NCBI RefSeq assembly: GCF_963662255.1
Contig: NC_085051.1
Coordinates: 52,615,101 to 52,679,100, forward strand
Origin: Cinclus cinclus
Lineage: Eukaryota; Chordata; Aves; Passeriformes; Cinclidae
Direction: 5' to 3'
Length of the DNA: 64,000 nucleotides
The notes beneath the pieces are model-generated. The model had not been told where the DNA came from, did not search any database, and was given only the letters and a program-made list of their open reading frames with translations. The position numbers and the translations under genes were made by a program. Position 1 is the first letter of the stretch; each line of letters opens with the position of its first letter. Below, piece after piece: positions 63,101 through 64,000 of this stretch.

Positions 63101-64000
63101 ATGATTTCTGAAGTGGGCTGGAACCTTAGATCATTTTGGGTTTGAATAATTATGATTTTGAATAGAAAGGAAAGGTTTTCTTGTTAAACCTTGAAAACAA
63201 GCAGCACAGTTTAAGCTTTAAGTATATTTCTCATGGCTTAATAATTATGTAGCTCATGCTGCATGAATATTCCATCAGTTTATTCACACTCTGAGAAATT
63301 ATAATTTGTTCATTTGATTCTTTCCAGTGAACTCTTTCTGGGTCATCCCGAGCTCAAACCAGAGGTTAAGACAGAAAACCTGTCCTTGCTGTTAACACCA
63401 GCTGATTGGGATAAACTGAAAAATGACTACATTGCTTCTGCAAAGGTGAGAGTTTTGACCTAGTCCCCATATGCCCCCCAGGGAAGGTACAGGAGCCCCA
63501 GCCTCCCAGACAGAAGTCTTGGATGACTGCATTGTGGTTTCCAGCCCCACCAGGTGCTGAGTTCTACTGGCCCCACACAAACTGGCCTGTACTCTAAAGC
63601 AAAAACTTCCTGAATACCACCTTGGGGACCCAAGCAGAGCCAACAGGACTGTACCAGACCCATTCAGGATGGCAGACACTTACTGGAAGGTCATAGCTGA
63701 GCTTCTGCAGATTGTACACATTGCAAAGTTAGTTAGTTAGTTAGTTGCAATGTGTACAATGTAAAGGCATTGTATTGGCTACTGTCACTGTGTGGGATCT
63801 CCCCCACCACATCTGAGGTTTGCTATTGGCAGACTTTGGGCATCCCCACCAGAGGACAGACTCATGGTTAGTGTCCTCTGATGAAGCCACTTCCCAGCTG
63901 TCTTTCTGCAGTCCTTGTCTAGCACCCTATGTAAGACTTTCTTGACTCTTTGCTGGGCTCAGACATTTTCTTACAAATAATTTCTGAATCACGGCACAGC
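56743..64000 (+). CDS. EXOC3L4: SEC6/EXOC3-like family gene, 5' part (exons with 368 codons), truncated by window end; probably EXOC3L4
   Basis: This is the gene-level entry; its coding exons are 56800-57133, 60107-60758 and 63328-63445. Joined, they give 1104 nt (368 codons) with no stop, and both junction phases match (1/1 and 2/2), which is strong evidence of a real spliced gene. Residues 1-111 are a Ser/Pro-rich, polar leader with a polybasic patch at about 54-66. From about residue 113 the protein is helical, acidic/basic and resembles the N-terminal rod of the SEC6/EXOC3 family, ending with LLDWVANTYHS and then GHPELKPEV, a region that in EXOC3 also carries a W..NTY and a PEV segment. 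In this family EXOC3 is an exocyst tethering subunit at the plasma membrane and TNFAIP2 promotes membrane protrusions. The member is inferred: the sequence after the W motif does not resemble what I know of TNFAIP2, and the long empty upstream interval fits the place of EXOC3L4 near CDC42BPB in human. EXOC3L2 or another paralogue is possible. The C-terminal part lies outside the window. Confidence 0.72.
57134..60106 (+). other. Intron 1 (between coding exons 1 and 2)
   Basis: The intron is 2973 nt, starts GTAAGA and ends in a pyrimidine-rich stretch with CAG at 60104-60106. I see no repeat family, RNA gene or extra exon in it. Phase 1 of the upstream exon is completed by TA at 60107-60108, so no cryptic coding exon is needed. 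Confidence 0.75.
60107..60758 (+). CDS. Second coding exon, main N-terminal SEC6-like helical region
   Basis: This is a 652-nt exon flanked by acceptor TTTATGCAG and donor CACAG|GTGAGC. It enters in phase 1 (G from exon 1 plus TA gives Val, then the internal Met of MEINELIQKRQLLEAF) and leaves in phase 2. It encodes about 217 residues with no stop. The residues are largely helical and mixed-charge: an N-terminal coiled-coil-like heptad pattern (ELIQKRQLLEAF), a segment IANAIQSIVEGTLED, then RPRKWREQWREAINESARKR, LDLHLHFLQEHLREDLLKIK, and the closing LYTLLDWVANTYH. A long exon carrying Trp-rich W..W helices, a conserved L..WV..TY segment and helical character is what is expected of the first half of the SEC6/EXOC3-like fold (Pfam Sec6 family). 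The Met at 60109 could look like a start but sits two bases inside the exon and is more likely internal. This is the best-supported coding stretch of the window. Confidence 0.88.
60759..63327 (+). other. Intron 2
   Basis: The intron is 2569 nt, with donor GTGAGC and acceptor TTCTTTCCAG at 63318-63327. It contains an A16 run at 62077-62092 and a near-perfect local duplication of TGATAAACCTGCTC around 61028-61055. No other gene or repeat family is visible. Long AT-rich stretches near 63100-63310 precede the acceptor. Confidence 0.78.
63328..63445 (+). CDS. Third coding exon of the SEC6/EXOC3-like gene
   Basis: This is a 118-nt exon. The first base T completes the split Ser codon AG|T from exon 2, and it then encodes 39 residues beginning ELFLGHPELKPEV and ending NDYIASAK, after which donor GTGAGA follows in phase 0. 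Junction phase, strong acceptor and donor, and continuity with the preceding LLDWVANTY motif support it. EXOC3 has a comparable PEV segment soon after its W..NTY motif, which ties this exon to the SEC6 family. The following exons lie beyond position 64000. Confidence 0.85.
63446..64000 (+). other. Start of intron 3, running off the window
   Basis: The intron begins GTGAGA. It holds the hairpin-forming inverted repeat at 63711-63760 described separately. No further coding exon is visible before the end of the window. Confidence 0.7.
63711..63760. repeat. Perfect 16-bp inverted repeat with TTAG-repeat loop
   Basis: The left arm ATTGTACACATTGCAA (63711-63726) is exactly reverse-complementary to the right arm at 63745-63760. 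The 18-nt spacer is AGTTAGTTAGTTAGTTAG, a TTAG tetranucleotide run that also touches the right arm. As RNA or single-stranded DNA it would form a stable 16-bp stem. It lies in intron 3 of the SEC6-like gene. It could be a remnant of a small inverted-repeat element or a replication-slippage palindrome. No known family is recognised. Confidence 0.95.

Noticed and set aside
1..64000. tRNA, rRNA, CRISPR, bacterial or phage genes
   Set aside because: I saw no tRNA-like box A and box B pair, no rRNA sequence, no spaced direct-repeat array and no prokaryotic gene arrangement.

Overview
The window looks like bird nuclear DNA. The evidence is four fragments of CR1-type LINEs in both orientations, a solo retroviral LTR of a type I associate with songbirds, very sparse coding sequence, and vertebrate splice signals. 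Assignment to a passerine is an inference from memory of such LTRs; assignment to a bird is firmer. There is no bacterial, phage, plasmid or CRISPR content. Most open frames are chance frames or begin at TTG or GTG codons, which has no meaning here.

Positions 1-56,742 form a long gene-poor stretch with no exon I can defend. It holds CR1 copies near 10.2, 13.3, 23.2 and 37.1 kb, a CR1-like 3' tail near 41.6 kb, a solo LTR at 42.97-43.43 kb (minus strand), two clustered minisatellites near 19.3-19.6 kb, a few microsatellites and homopolymers, a perfect 24-bp palindrome at 33.6 kb, and CpG-rich patches near 20.1, 39.9, 44.5 and 48.5-49.4 kb. The last is the strongest CpG-island candidate. A good splice donor sits at its right edge, so it could hold an untranslated first exon of the gene to the right. 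This is a hypothesis.

Positions 56,743-64,000 (+ strand) contain the 5' part of a gene of the SEC6/EXOC3-like family (EXOC3, EXOC3L1/2/4, TNFAIP2). Three coding exons join with matching phases (1, then 2, then 0) to give 368 codons from a well-placed ATG at 56,800. The gene continues beyond the window. The family is well supported. The member is best read as EXOC3L4, by sequence features and by the empty upstream interval, but this is not proven. The known or proposed role of the family is membrane tethering and remodelling (the exocyst for EXOC3, membrane nanotubes for TNFAIP2).

I looked for an undescribed system and did not find a convincing one. The most notable unexplained structures are a perfect 16-bp inverted repeat enclosing a TTAG repeat in intron 3 of the gene (63,711-63,760), the 24-bp palindrome, and the orphan CpG-rich patches.
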